This document shows, in pieces, positions 44,974 to 56,458 of a stretch of DNA of 64,000 nt (positions are counted from its first letter, which is position 1; each line of letters opens with the position of its first letter). The translations under genes were made by a program, and so were the position numbers. Below the pieces are notes generated by a model. It searched no databases and had not been told where the DNA came from. It saw only the letters and a program-made list of their open reading frames with translations. The stretch comes from Waltergamsia citrina (taxonomy: Eukaryota; Ascomycota; Sordariomycetes; Hypocreales; Bionectriaceae), in NCBI GenBank assembly GCA_022814615.1, contig JAKLNE010000006.1:682001-746000 (forward strand), in the 5' to 3' direction.

Positions 44974-46853
44974 TTAATGTCGATGGCCCTCGTGGCCATG
45001 TCCGTCGCTGCCGTTGTGAGTAGAGGACCCCCGAGAGGGCGTCTCCTGGCCGGGACAGCAGCCAGGCTCCACGCAGTCATCCGTGCATTCTAGCAGGCAG
45101 ACATCAGGGTTTGCCTCGTCAAGAGACCCATTGGCACCATCAAGCCCGACTCGCGCAGCCTCAGCGTGGTAGCGCTTCTGATCGATGCAGAACTCGGGCT
45201 GGATGGTGGCACTGTGGATACCGAAGCCGTGCAAGCACTTACGCGCACGCTTCGCAAGCTCCATGTACTTCTCTCCGCTGTGGGAGTCGATGGGGAAGGC
45301 CACTTGAAGATGCATGCTGGCGACGACCTTGGTATCGGAGAGCTGCCAGACGTGGATATGGTGGCAGCTCACAACTCCTGGTAGTGCTTCGATATCCTGG
45401 CGGATCTCAGAGATGCTGATGTGCTCTGGCGTCGCTTGAAGAAGAACCTTGGACGTGGCCCGAGTCAGAGGGATAGATGTGTTGAGGATAATGGCCGTAA
45501 TGAAGAGAGATACTGCCGGATCAGCATAGTCCTTTCCAGGCCAGTTAGTTAGCCAGACGATGAGAGCTGTGATGATGACACCTAGGTTGCCCAACGCGTC
45601 GCCAATGACATGAAGAATCATGGCGTTCATGCCCATGTCGCCATGGCTGTGACCGTGGCCACCCTTTGATGGTTCCTTGGGTAGGGTGTGGTTATGTCCA
45701 ACATGAACACTCGAGTCGCGGCGGGGTCTGCCCTTCTTGGAGCCACAGTGGGAGCCGTGGGAAGGGGTCGCGAGGGTTCCATGGTCTGCTCCGGTGTCCT
45801 TGAGTAGAGGAGACTGTTCAGTTGCGTCTTCCGCATCGCCGCGTCCTCGAGCGTCCACATCTGAGTCGCTCTCACTGATAGGTTCTTCGGCGGCAGAAGA
45901 TGCGGCCTTGCTAGCGGCGATGATATCCTGCCTGAAGCTGGCTGGGTGGATGCTCATGTCCTCAAAGCTTGCCAGACGTGAGTGCCCACTCTTGCTGGAC
46001 CGGCGTCTGTCTTTTCCGCGCGACTGGATTGACATCCGACTGCCCCGGGTATTCGAGTCGTCCCTGCTGGATGTATTTTCCTCGAAACGAATTCGTCGAG
46101 ACGTATCGGCATTGTCCCCTCCATTTTGCTCGCTGGCCTTGGTCGTTTTTCGAACGACAGCTTCGGGAAGGACATCAGCGGGACCTCTGCGCTCGTCGGC
46201 TACCTCGGAGGTGTGTTCATCACTGTGCTCGTGGACATGTCCATGCTCTCCGTCGCTATGGGCGTGTTCGTGATCATGGCCGTGATCATGGCCACCGGGG
46301 CCATGAGAATGACCATGGCCGCCTAGTACAACGAAGCCGACAAGGTTGGAAAACAGACCGGCGCAACCGACAATCAAGATAAGCTTGGGGTTCTCAATCT
46401 TGGGTGGATCGACGAATCGGGTGATGGCCTCGAGGATGATGGAGACGCAGAGGGCGATGAGAAAAACGGCGTTGAAGAAGGCACCAAGAATCTCGGCACG
46501 AACCCACTACATGAAGGATTAGCTTAATCAGTATGGAGAAGGGTAATAACAAGGTCGCGACATACGCCAAAGGTAAACTCATCGGTTGTGGCTTTCTGTG
46601 CTGCCACCACTGCCCACAGACCTATTGCGAGAGAGATGATGTCGTTGAGCTGCGAATCGCGTGTTAGCAAGAGTAAAAAAACGAGTCAAGGGTAGAAGAT
46701 TGTGCAATATACCATGTGAAAAGCATCGGCTGTCAAGGCGAGCGAATGGGCAAGGAAACCGACAATGAGCTCGAGCAAGAAGAAAGCCGTGTCGATGGCA
46801 ATCATCACCTTGATACGGGTCGATTTCGACCACAGCGACTTGGAAGCAGCCAT
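44974..46853 (-). CDS. zrc1: Zinc/cobalt transporter of the cation diffusion facilitator family (Zrc1/Cot1 type)
   Basis: Vacuolar-membrane proton antiporter that moves zinc from cytosol to vacuole and gives zinc tolerance in yeast. Exons: 46853-46713, 46649-46566 and 46506-44974; 585 residues. The N-terminus is typical (STRIKVMIAIDTAFFLLELIVGF), with the TM2 metal site in HSLALTADAFHML followed by NDIISLAIGLWAV. WVRAEILGAFFNAVFLIAL is TM3. A His-rich loop begins at about 139 (HGHSHGPGGHDHGHDH) and extends to about 368, roughly 230 residues, carrying further Ser/Glu-rich sequence and a second HGHSHG. TM5 holds the second metal site, HVIGD (His about 374, Asp about 378). The cytosolic C-terminal CDF domain includes LPGVVSCHHIHVWQLSDTKVVASMHL. 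A Cys-rich stretch and a His-rich end (GHGHEGHRH) close the protein. Identity secure; the zinc versus cobalt split is from yeast. Confidence 0.95.
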
Positions 46854-48424
46854 GATGGATAGAGTTGTTTGAGAAGCGCAGCGGCGACGAGCGCGCAGCT
46901 GCTTGAATTGACAATGTTGATGCTATTATGCTAGTGGTGCTGATGGTAGTTGTGGCAGCGAATAATGAATCAACAAAGATGGTTCGGGGGTGATGATCTC
47001 TGAGGGTAGGTAGTTTTTTGGATGATGCGAAATGGCGTCAGTCCTCTATTGGGTGGAGGTGACCTGGAAGGGAAGGGAAGGGAAGCAAGCAAAAAAAGCT
47101 CGGTAGCTGGTGGCGTGGTCCTTGACGTTGAGCGCAACTGTTTTTGTCGGAGACCGAGCTCCAGCTAAATTGAAAATGGTAATACTCGCACTGTTCGGGT
47201 GGCACTAATGGCCAATTTTGTCCATATATCTGCGGTAATGGCGCCGTGCGAGCTAGTGGGGTTGGGTTCTAGACTCGAAAGAACTGAGGGAAAGGACGGA
47301 AAGTTCTAATAGTAACTACTAGTACTTATTCAGAAGAAAAAGAAAAAGAAAACAATCAAAGAAAGAAAAGAAGAAAACGGAAAGAACGGCAAGCACAGTT
47401 TCAGGAGGCCTCAAAAACGGAAGAATAGAAAAAAAAGAACAGAAAGTTCCCGAAGAGCAGGGACACGGCTCTTGAACCACGGAGTCTGGAGACAGGGAGG
47501 AAACAGGCGCGTGTTTGAGAGCTGAGAGAAGAAGCAAGGGAGAAACGCGGCAGACCTTCGAACGAATACGGGGACGCGGGAGCTAAGGTATGTATAGATC
47601 TCAGGGCAGCCAAGACACGGATAATTCTTTGGAGAGGCCAAGACGCGCCCATGAATACCATTTCATTGCAATTTGTTAGCCTAGTCTTAACAGGTAGTAT
47701 GTGGAAGCGTTTGGGTGATTATTTGGTTCTAAATTGACACTGGTTCCCCAACGTAGTTGTGGTGAAATAGTATCGTCGGCTTGTCCAAACTGAATGCAAA
47801 GAGAACCTGCTCGAAGCCACCAATAATTGTCCTGTACTGCTAACTCAGGAACACAGCTTTCTTCAGCGCATAAGATGGTAATAGTCTCCGTGTGACTAGG
47901 TTATACCTGTTGAAACAGGCCATTGAGAGTTTCCAACCAAGTCATGCAGGTCCAACATTGTGGTACTATGTCATGCGAACTATTATAACAAGATCCCTAT
48001 TGATATCCGAAACAAACTCAGGGTCTTTCCCATTTGTTGGTATCTACTCTGTGGTCTCATCTCCGCGCCCGTGAATATACCGTCAAGGCTTGCCTTGTAG
48101 TACCTGGAAATCGGTAGGCTATCTCTCTCTCAGCTATATGAATTCCCCTTCCCTTCCCCTTCCCCACAATCATGTAGTTTTCGGACGCGACGATAAGGCT
48201 GATCTGTCGAGGGCTATACAAGCTGCTCCGACTAGTAGCCATTGCATGTTATTCCATGCCGAAGCCGGATGGTCCGGTCGTGGAGGCAATAGAGGAGCGC
48301 GACTAAGTAAAGGGTTCTCTCGCCTCGCGCTTGAAGATCCAGTAGCGATGAAGGAAGACCCTGATGAGGTATAGATCATTTTTTTCTGACCTTGAAGTAG
48401 TTGCGTGTGTCTTCACAACGCACC
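46854..48424. other. Spacer between zrc1 and fcf1
   Basis: Contains the zrc1 promoter and leader and the fcf1 3' region. A GGAAGGGAAGGGAAGGGAAG run lies near 47064-47085 in the zrc1 upstream region, and an A/AAG-rich stretch at 47334-47440. No gene recognised. Confidence 0.45.
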
Positions 48425-49071
48425 TCACACCGCGTTCGGCAATCTTTCGATATAACACCGCCCCTTGCCCACCGACACCAACGGCACACCCTTTATCTTC
48501 CTCAACCGCTGCCGTAGCTCCTTGTCGTTCGTTCCGACGAGATAAATCCGATGCTGCAGGACGACACTGCAAATACAATCATCGGCATAGTCCCCAGCAT
48601 GTGCGCATTGAAGTCGTTTCCATCGTTCGTCCCTCGCCACTCGAAGAGCCAGCCTGAACTTAGGGCCCAACTTCTCAAGCTCAGCAATCGTACAGTCCGT
48701 GACCACCGGATTACACTTGGCCAGCAGTAAATCCATCAGAGAGTTCTGAATATCAATCTTATTGCGAACGGCGTGGGAGAAGAAGTTGGTATCGAGGATG
48801 ATCTGGTATGGCGGCTTGAGGGCTTCGTTGTGCTCGAAGAACAGATGTGAGGGTTCTTGTGGGATGTGTCGGGCTGCTTCGAGCTCGTCTGGTTTCTTCT
48901 TATTCAGCGCCGTCGCCTGGTCGCTGGCTGGCTTGGCTTGTAATCGTGCATCGCGGCGGCCGATGATACGTTTTGTCTAACGGGATGGTTATCATCGGGT
49001 TCATAGATTTTCTAGATTGAGAGTGGGGGATTTACCTGTGCGAATTTTCTTGTCTTCTTAGCGACACCCAT
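48425..49071 (-). CDS. fcf1: rRNA-processing PIN-domain nuclease Fcf1/Utp24
   Basis: Nucleolar SSU-processome component whose PIN domain cuts pre-rRNA at sites A1 and A2 during 18S maturation. Exon 1 (49071-49036) encodes MGVAKKTRKFAQ; the intron is 49035-48977 (acceptor TAG); exon 2 is 48976-48425. The protein has 195 residues, close to the usual length of about 190. The basic N-terminus (KKTRKFAQTKRIIGRRDARL) and EPSHLFFEHNEALKPPYQIILDTNFF are Fcf1 hallmarks; the catalytic Asp of ILDTNFF is about residue 74. Downstream NPVVTDCTIAELEKLGPKFRLA, CICSVV, YLVGTNDKELRQRLRKIKGVP (acidic residues of the PIN site) complete the domain. Divergent from the MEMO1-family gene across 862 bases. Confidence 0.96.
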
Positions 49072-49933
49072 TTTGCATTCACCAGGCGCGAATGAAACGC
49101 GAACTTCAATGGGAACAGTTTGGAGGCAGATAGTTTGTTATGAGTATTCGTAATGTGGAAGGTAGTAATAATCGTCGTGATGTTAACTTTTTTTTCCCAT
49201 CACCAAAAATGTCAAAAAATTAAAGTGGACCCAGGCCCAGCCATTCTCTGTGGTAGCGTTGGTCTGACACGAGAAATCATGAGCATGCGAAATCGCATCA
49301 ATCGGACACTATTTAATCAATGTTGCAATGAGAATAGTTATATGATTCAAATAAAATATGAGAACACTGAAGACACGAAAATCAATTTTTTTTACTTGAT
49401 TAATCTGTAAGTTGATTCCTAGATCTGATACAATTTGGACCGCCGTAACCCAGAACGGTCTGCTTAGAGGTCCTGGCTCAGTAAAGTAGCAGAACAGAGG
49501 ACAAGAGTATACATAACATTTAATTCATCGATTTTAATGAATTTGAGCTAATCAGAACAAAGCGAGCACCCAGAACCATTGCAGTGATAGAGGATTGAGA
49601 TACGTAACAGTCTACAGTGTTTCAAGCTTGTCACAACTTAACTTAGTGATTGGACCCTGCCTCGCCGACCCCGCGGAGTGGGCGGGCAGATGCGGGGCAT
49701 TCACCATTCCACTGTATTCACCACGGCAAAGCAGCCCGATCGATAAGAGCTGCGTCAAGCTCCATCCAGCTGATACTCATCGGGCACTGCATCAAACCAC
49801 AGTCAGAATCCTTCACCTAAATCTTTGCGGTTGAATCCAAGACGTCTCAGTCCTTGGCCAGACAGAATTCGACACGATTCGCCACTTCCATCTACTCACC
49901 TCGCTCCGTCGCTTCCTTCATCCTACTGCCACC
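49072..49933. promoter_or_regulatory. Divergent promoter region of fcf1 and the MEMO1-family gene
   Basis: AT-rich in its left half (49140-49560), with no gene recognised. Promoters of both flanking genes must lie here. Confidence 0.45.
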
Positions 49934-51008
49934 ATGGGGACACGTCCTCCAGCCAAGGCCGGGTCGTGGTATGTTGGTGATGCTGAGGAGCTGGATGAGG
50001 AGCTTGCTGGCTACATGGGAGATGTTCCCAAAGATGTTGATGGATCGTCTACGCCCATCCCCGGAGCCAGGATGATCATTGCCCCGTAAGTACTGACATG
50101 TGCTTCTACAATTCCAAACTCAACTCCGTAACCTAGCTTCTGGCAAGCGATGCAGACGACTGACTTGAAGGACCAGACATGCCGGCTTCACTTACTCCGG
50201 TCCGTGTGCAGCTTGGGCCTACAACTGTCTTGACCTGAGCAAGACCAAGCGAGTCTTCCTCCTCGGCCCATCACACACATACTACCTCTCCGGCTGCGCT
50301 GTCACAACGTTCGACAAGTATCAGACCCCCTTTGGCGATCTACAAGTCGACCGGGACACGATCCAACGGATCAAAGAAGCCGGCCAATTCGACGATATCC
50401 CACCACGCAAAGACATTGCCGAGCACTCGCTAGAGATGCACACCCCCTACATCTACAAACGCCTCCGAGACACTTTTGGATCGTCTGCTCAGCTCCCGCC
50501 TATCGTGCCCGTGCTTATCGGCGACAACAACCGAGAGCAGGAGAAAGCAGCCGCGCGCGTCTTCGTTTCATACCTCAAAGACCCGGAGAATGCCTTTGTT
50601 ATCAGCTCTGACTTCTGCCACTGGGGATCCAACTTCTCCTATCAGGTTTATGCCCCGGACGGCGACTGGCGGAAACTGCAGCGGTTGCGGAGTCGGGATC
50701 CCGCGCCGACGGGAGCGCCCATTCATGAGACGATCAAGTTGATTGACGAGGCGGCCATGGATGCTGTCAAGAGTGGTAGTCATGATGCTTTTGTGGACAA
50801 TCTGGCTGTGACGGGCAATACGGTCTGTGGACGGCATCCGATTGGGGTGGCCATGGCCGCGTTGGAGCACATCCGGCAAGAGGGCGGCGGTGATAGCAGC
50901 GCTGGTGAGGATAAGAAGTTCAAGATTGTTCAGTATCAGCGGAGCAATCTGGTCAAGGCTCCGTCTGACTTTAGCGTTAGTTACGTCTCTGCGTATGCTG
51001 TCGTGTAG
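49934..51008 (+). CDS. MEMO1 family protein (yeast Mho1/YJR008W homologue)
   Basis: Conserved cytosolic protein of the MEMO family, structurally related to extradiol dioxygenases; human MEMO1 binds copper and is linked to redox and cell motility. Exon 1 (49934-50085) starts in a good context (ACCATGG) and encodes MGTRPPAKAGSWY; the intron is 50086-50176; exon 2 is 50177-51008. The protein has 327 residues. Family motifs in order: PAKAGSWY, ARMIIAPHAGFTYSGPCAAWAY (rebuilt exactly by the splice), FLLGPSHTYYLSG, EHSLEMHTPYIYK, PIVPVLIGD, FVISSDFCHWGSNF and GNTVCGRHPIGV with the metal-site Cys/His. The His residues of PHAG, EHSLEMH and DFCHWG that line the site are present. The exact biochemical role is unknown even for the family. 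Confidence 0.92.
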
Positions 51009-53085
51009 GTGTATTCTGGAATTTGTTGTTGCCCAAATAGATACTATGTACGGACGAAGCCTTATTAGATCAATGGCAGGAGCCGAATCGCGGCCCGATA
51101 TAGTCAAGGCCGACTGACTGTTGCCCCTTGGTTCAAACCAGCGATTCGGGATTCATCCGATGTTTTGGAGATAGGCTTAACCCCAGGTCTCGGCGAAATC
51201 GCCCTTCCTTGTAATTTACACAAAGAGCTGTCTTGCTGCATCTCCATAGTCCCGCCTAGAACAGCTGGCTGTCAGCTTACCAAGGAGCTTCTTCTTACCA
51301 GCAGTGTAAATATAGCTATTACCAAGACAAGTGTTGCTGCATGTCAGCTGCTGGCGTTCGGATCAAAGGCTAGGGCTCTTTTGCAGCTTACTGGCGCTGC
51401 ATGGATGGCACTAGTAGTAAATAAGAGGCAATATTTAATAGCAGGCAGAAAAAAAAAGGTCAGCAAGAAGTGGAAAATGGCTGAAGCTGCATTGACAACG
51501 ACTAGGTAGCTTTTCGGAAGATATGCCCGTTGTCAATTTAGCTTCGCTTTTGGGGCCGATTAAGAGGCGATGACTTCAATGGCACGAATACGGAGACGAA
51601 ACAAGATGGATGGCTCCATCGCCTATCGGACTGGACTGGTGGAGGCGAAGTAGTTCAGTTAGTCGTAGTGGTGGTGGTAGCATGACTTATGAGGCTTGAC
51701 CTGACTCTTTAGCGGGTTAGAGACCACTGTGACTGCTACAGTACATCATGATGATGCGCTAATGCCTTAGTATTCTAGCACTACTACCTACCCAGGTACC
51801 TAAACACAAGCATTTCTAGGCGCAGCTGGTGGTGCATAGCTGAGACAACCTTGAATTTTTAGTCTGAGCGGGCTGAGGCCAAGCGCAACTCGAGCTGTAG
51901 CCAATGATCTGCAGATGGGAAAAGGGGATCCACACCAAGAGATTGGCTCCGGTCGATGAGGCCATCTGAATGGAGGAGCTGCCTCGGAGCGCCGCTTTTT
52001 TGAGATGTCCCTAAAAACAGCCTGGCTCCAACTCAAAAACTCAAAAAAATCGTACCTACTATTCCATATCCACCGTTCAGGTTGTCCCAGGTGCTGTCCA
52101 TCCTCATTAAGTTAAGGCGGGGAAGTCAACATGGGAGATAGCGAAGTGCGAACGCGAATTACTTAGTACTCGTAGTATTCATTCGAGATCCTAGCGGTTT
52201 CCGGAAGGGCTGGTACTCGGAACGGGAGCATCAGGTTTGGCATCTGTGACTGTCGCACGCCCGGACGGCAGGCGCCCAGTTGAGCATCCGTCGGCGATTG
52301 ATTGGATGAGAGGGATGGATCCATGGGCCATGGCTCTGCCCACTGTGGCACTCCAAGTTGAAGAATGGAACTTGAACTTGCCAGCGGATGGAAGGAGCTT
52401 GTACTTTCCAAGTGTCGATGGAGGCCTGTCGCCTGCCTTAGTACCCCTACCTTAATTGGAAGTACACACACAGGCAGGCTACAGCACTCGATAAGGTCCG
52501 CTGCACCATTACGACAGCGCTGGGGAGGCGCTGTAATGCGGGTGCCTCCACTGGACTCACACTGGACTCAGTGCACACTGCCACCTAAAATCCCCGATCC
52601 CCCCCAATGACGCCCCCATACCTTACCTAATGCCGGTACCCGTATTACTGCAGACTCGTCCCATAGTTGAATGTACCTCGCTTTTATTGACCATCGGATT
52701 ATTCGCAACAACAACTCCAATTTTGGGTACCCAGGTACCTCATTCTCACCAGAGTCACCACAATAACTCAAGGTAGCCCCCCTGCTCGTCTCGTCTCTCC
52801 CCCCGTCCCCAGGCCAGGGCCCCTTTTGACCTTTTGATTGCTGCTAATACCGTCCACTCCAGCTCCCTCCATCCTTTTCCTGCCATTTTTGCTGCTGACG
52901 GTCCCTTCGTCGTGCCTCTCTCTCTCACTTCCCATTCTCTCCCTCCATTCTCTTGAATCTTTTTCCTTCTCCCTTCTTATCCCCTCAACGACTTGCTAGG
53001 ACTCGTATTTACCGTCCTTCGCCACCCCTAATATCTCCATAACGAAAGGCGTCGCCATCGAGCGTCCCTTCTCCAGGCTCCTACC
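51009..53085. promoter_or_regulatory. Spacer between the MEMO1-family gene and sso1
   Basis: Two kilobases without a recognised gene; one TACTCGTA copy at 52167-52174. The last 170 bases before the likely sso1 start are strongly pyrimidine-rich (about 52912-52985), as expected for a highly expressed fungal promoter and leader. Confidence 0.5.
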
Positions 53086-54818
53086 ATGAGTGTTAGTGTC
53101 TCACCCTTCCTCTTACCATTGACGTTTCACGCCCATCGCACGGGAAAGACTCGGCACAAAGTTGTCGTCGAGAATCTTTCTATCTCGAAAGCGAATCAAC
53201 ACTCTTCCATTCTAGATCTGAAAAATATTCCCATCGGCCATTTCCTAATTGTCCCCATCATACTTCCTCCAATTCCTCTTTCACACACATTGCTAAATCG
53301 CTTCTCACTGGTTGGGGACACGATAAACTAACTACCAATGTCGCAGAACTACGGGTGAGTCGACACAATCATCGTCGTCGCGCGCCTTTGTTTTTCCTGC
53401 CGCAAGGGACCAACTACGCAAACGCGCAACGAGTTTATCGACTTTGAATTTTTTGCATTGACTAACAATATCGCGATAGATACGGTGGAAGGCCAAACCC
53501 CTTTGACCAGCGGGATCCTGGTCCTCCGGGAGGCGGCTATGGTGGTGGATATGGTGCTCCCCAGCAGTCTCAGGGCTATGGCCAGCAGCCATACGGCGGC
53601 GGCGGTTACGACCAGCAGCCCTCGTACGGTGGTGGCTACGGTCAGCAGCAGCAAGGTGGCTACGGTGGTACGCATAAACAGACTTCGATTTGGACGCAAA
53701 GGAGTCGAGATGGCTGACAACGAAAAACAGGCCAGGGCATGGAGATGTCCTCCCTTCCTCCGCAAGGCGCGCCAGCCGCCCGCAGCGACCCCAATGCTAT
53801 TCTGAACGAGTGCCGCGATATCGACCGTGGAATTGAAGGCATCGAGCGCAACCTCGAGCAGCTGCGCGGCCTTCAGCAGCGCACCCTTGACGATGCCGAC
53901 GCTTCTGCCTCCAGCGCTGCTAACCGTCAGCTCGACGCTCTATCTTCCGAGACGATGGCCTCATACCGTTCCCTCACCGAGCGCGTTCGTCAGGTCAAGT
54001 CCAACCCCGAGTCGCAAACCCCCAAGAACAACCCCCAGGTTGGCCGTGTCGATCGTCGTCTGAAGGATGCTATCCGCCAATTCCAGTCCGTCGAGTCGCA
54101 GTTCCGCAAACGTACTCAGGACCAGATGGCTCGCCAATACCGTATCGTTCGACCGGATGCTTCCGAGCAAGAGGTTCGCGCCGCTGTCGAGGATACCAGC
54201 AGCAACGGTCAAGTCTTCCAGCAGGCTCTGATGAACAGCGATCGCCAGGGTCGTGCCCGTGCTGCCCTCAGCGCCGTTCAGGACCGTCACCAGGCCCTTC
54301 TCAAGATCGAGCAGCAAATGGTGGAGCTTTCTCAGCTCTTCCAGGATATGGATACCCTCGTTGTCCAACAGGAGGCTGCTGTCACTCAGATTGAGCAGAA
54401 GGGTGAGGAGGTGGTCGACAATCTCGACAAGGGTAACGAGGAGATGGGCACTGCCGTTACTACCGCCCGTGCCACTCGCAAGAAGAAGTGGATCTGCTTG
54501 GGTATTGCTGGTAAGACAAACATCCTCACGCTTGCTCACTGCTTGTTTGTGTGCTAACAAACGTATCTAGTTGCAATTATTGTCATTGTTGTCATCATTG
54601 TCTGCATTTACTTCTTCGTCATCCAGGGCGGAGGCAGCGGTGGCGGCGGCAACGGCGGCGATGGTGGTAGCAGCAACAAGCGTGACATCTCTGCCGATAT
54701 TGAGATCATGCCTTTCATCAGCGCACCAATCAACTCACGCATCGTGGGCCGCGGCAACGCTCCAGACTTGGGCAGGGCAATCCGCGACGCAATGCACTTG
54801 CCGCAAATTGCAAACTAA
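53086..54818 (+). CDS. sso1: Plasma-membrane syntaxin (Qa-SNARE) Sso1
   Basis: t-SNARE for fusion of secretory vesicles with the plasma membrane. Later exons are firm: 53480-53667, 53731-54510 and 54571-54818. Two starts are possible. ATG at 53086 (context ACCATGAGT) needs an intron 53092-53346 that ends in a branch-like CTAAC and CAG and yields MSNYG. ATG at 53338 instead gives MSQNYG with no such intron. Either way about 409-410 residues. I prefer 53086, because unspliced it would be an 81-codon upstream frame ending just before 53338. Residues 1-75 are Gly/Tyr/Gln-rich. The Habc part follows (DPNAILNECRDIDRGIEGIERNL), then the SNARE helix with QQMVELSQLFQDMDTLVVQQ (central Gln in LFQDM) and a membrane anchor (CLGIAVAIIVIVVIIVCIYFF). 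Unusually, 63 residues follow the anchor, Gly-rich and then hydrophilic, ending LPQIAN. Confidence 0.92.
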
Positions 54819-55666
54819 ATTTGCTTTGGCGTTCCATGCGCTTCTTATAGAGACGATAGGGATGTTTTATCTTGGAGTATGGTCGGCCCTCAAAATAACG
54901 GACCGACACCACACAACACAACACAGCGTGATTATTTCCTTTATTCGAACTATCGACTGCGTATAGATGCAGCAGTCTCTCATGTCGCTGAAGACGAAGG
55001 GAAGAAGAAGTGGAGGGAAGAAAGATAACATATATATCCAAGAACGACCATAAGCCAGCGTGCTCGACGAGTTCTGTTTCTCGTCTCATTGGATCTAGAT
55101 GTCCTCTTTTTATCTTACAATAGAAAGATGAAGCAAGGGGGGGCGCCTTTTTAGAGCTGCTGGGCCTTTGGTCGTCTTGTCGATGACACGGAGGGCTTTG
55201 ACTTTGTATTACCCTTTGCTTCCGCGGGAGTTCTTACTGCATTTCGGGCGCAGGGGATATAACTATTTTAATCATATTTTTGTTTGTGCGAGTTGCTAAA
55301 CACTGTTCGATACACGCGTCCTTGACTATTGTATGTCCCAAGTGGTGTTGAGAAGAGTTTTGATTGATCGTGGTATTCGTAGATTCTTTCCAAGTCTAGA
55401 AAACTCCTAAATGCGCCGATACTCAGTGACTGCTTCGTGAAAGTACAAACGTAGCTCTCCTAAGCTCCAATGTAGGAGAAACAACCATTATATTTGGCAG
55501 AAATATTCCTTGCCGAGTCTCTATCGACCCATGAAACCAAAATCACATCAAGTTTCTTCCGTGGAAGACGCTTCCAAGAAGGAGGAAAATAGAAAAACGT
55601 CATCCGAAGGTGCTGAAGAGTGTTGTGATATGGTGTCTCCTTCCCCGCCTTGGCCGCGGAGAATCT
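54819..55666. other. Convergent 3' region after sso1
   Basis: About 850 bases between two facing stops. No gene or strong structure recognised. Confidence 0.45.
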
Positions 55667-56458
55667 TCAAGTCTCTTGTGTTTTCTCCTCCCCCGTTGGT
55701 GGCTGCTCCTGATGTTTCTTGCTTTGCTCCTCTTCTGGTTGTGATTGCTTCTGCTGCTCTTCCTCCGCAGCACCCTCCGTCTCCTCCTGAACAGCCTCCT
55801 GAGCCAAAACCTCGGCCCTCTTCTCGCCCTCCCCGACCACCTTCTTCAACACCCCCATCCTTCTCCGAAAGTCCTCCACCAAAGCATCCGTATCCTCCGC
55901 CGCGGCCGCCGCGCTACCGCTGCCCCCAACAGCAGCATCCTTCTTCAAAAGCTCCACCGGCTCCCGCTCGACCCCTTCCAGACGAAGCATGCCCTCGCCC
56001 GTTTGAGCTTGCAGCCGCGCCTCGGTGACGGCAAAGTCAGCGCTTAGGCTAGACGCCCAGGATACGGCCCAGCCGCCGGAGTCATCGGGGGCAGGGGCGA
56101 GGTCAACGACAAGAGCGCGTTCGGAAGACTGAGGATCGTTTGTGTTGGCATTGTTGTTGTCGGAGTTGGAGGAGGCAGCGGCGTGACCGGCGGCTGTGGC
56201 GAGGAGGGAAGGGTCGTCATCGGAGAAGAGGTAGTGAACACGAGGGTGGATGGTGGTGTTGGTTGTCGTGTTTGTAAGGAGGGTGAAGAGCGGCTCGAAG
56301 GGTGGGTCCTTAGGTACGTCTGCTTCTTGTTGCTGCTGTTGTTGTTCGTCTACAGCAGCGGAGGGCTGGGGAGATTGCTGCTGCTGCTGCTCATCTTGAC
56401 GAGGTACGGAAGTTTCGGGTTGCTGCGGCGAGGAAGCATCTCTGCCGGTGTCGGACAT
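55667..56458 (-). CDS. Unrecognised Gln/Glu-rich protein (263 residues)
   Basis: Single-exon frame starting at 56458 (MSDTGRDASS); an ATG ten codons earlier is less likely because the sequence before MSDTG lacks the acidic, Ser/Pro/Gln-rich character. Residues 1-55 are low complexity with two poly-Gln runs. A more ordered part (about 60-150) contains PPFEPLFTLLTN, HPRVHYLFSDDDPSLL and, after an Asn/Asp-rich break, GWAVSWASSLSADFAVTEARL. A helical stretch follows (DALVEDFRRRMGVLKKVVGEGEKRAEVLAQEA) and a Glu/Gln/Lys-rich end. The mix of hydrophobic motif-like segments with variable linkers looks like a real, fast-evolving fungal protein. No function assigned. Converges on sso1. Confidence 0.7.
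   Translation of the reverse strand: MSDTGRDASSPQQPETSVPRQDEQQQQQSPQPSAAVDEQQQQQQEADVPKDPPFEPLFTLLTNTTTNTTIHPRVHYLFSDDDPSLLATAAGHAAASSNSDNNNANTNDPQSSERALVVDLAPAPDDSGGWAVSWASSLSADFAVTEARLQAQTGEGMLRLEGVEREPVELLKKDAAVGGSGSAAAAAEDTDALVEDFRRRMGVLKKVVGEGEKRAEVLAQEAVQEETEGAAEEEQQKQSQPEEEQSKKHQEQPPTGEEKTQET

Noticed and set aside
45737..46273. 178-codon plus-strand frame
   Set aside because: Antisense to the low-complexity Ser/Glu/His loop of zrc1; no independent coding signal.
53961..54560. 199-codon minus-strand frame, Leu-rich
   Set aside because: Antisense to the Gln-rich syntaxin helices; Gln/Glu codons read backwards as Leu.
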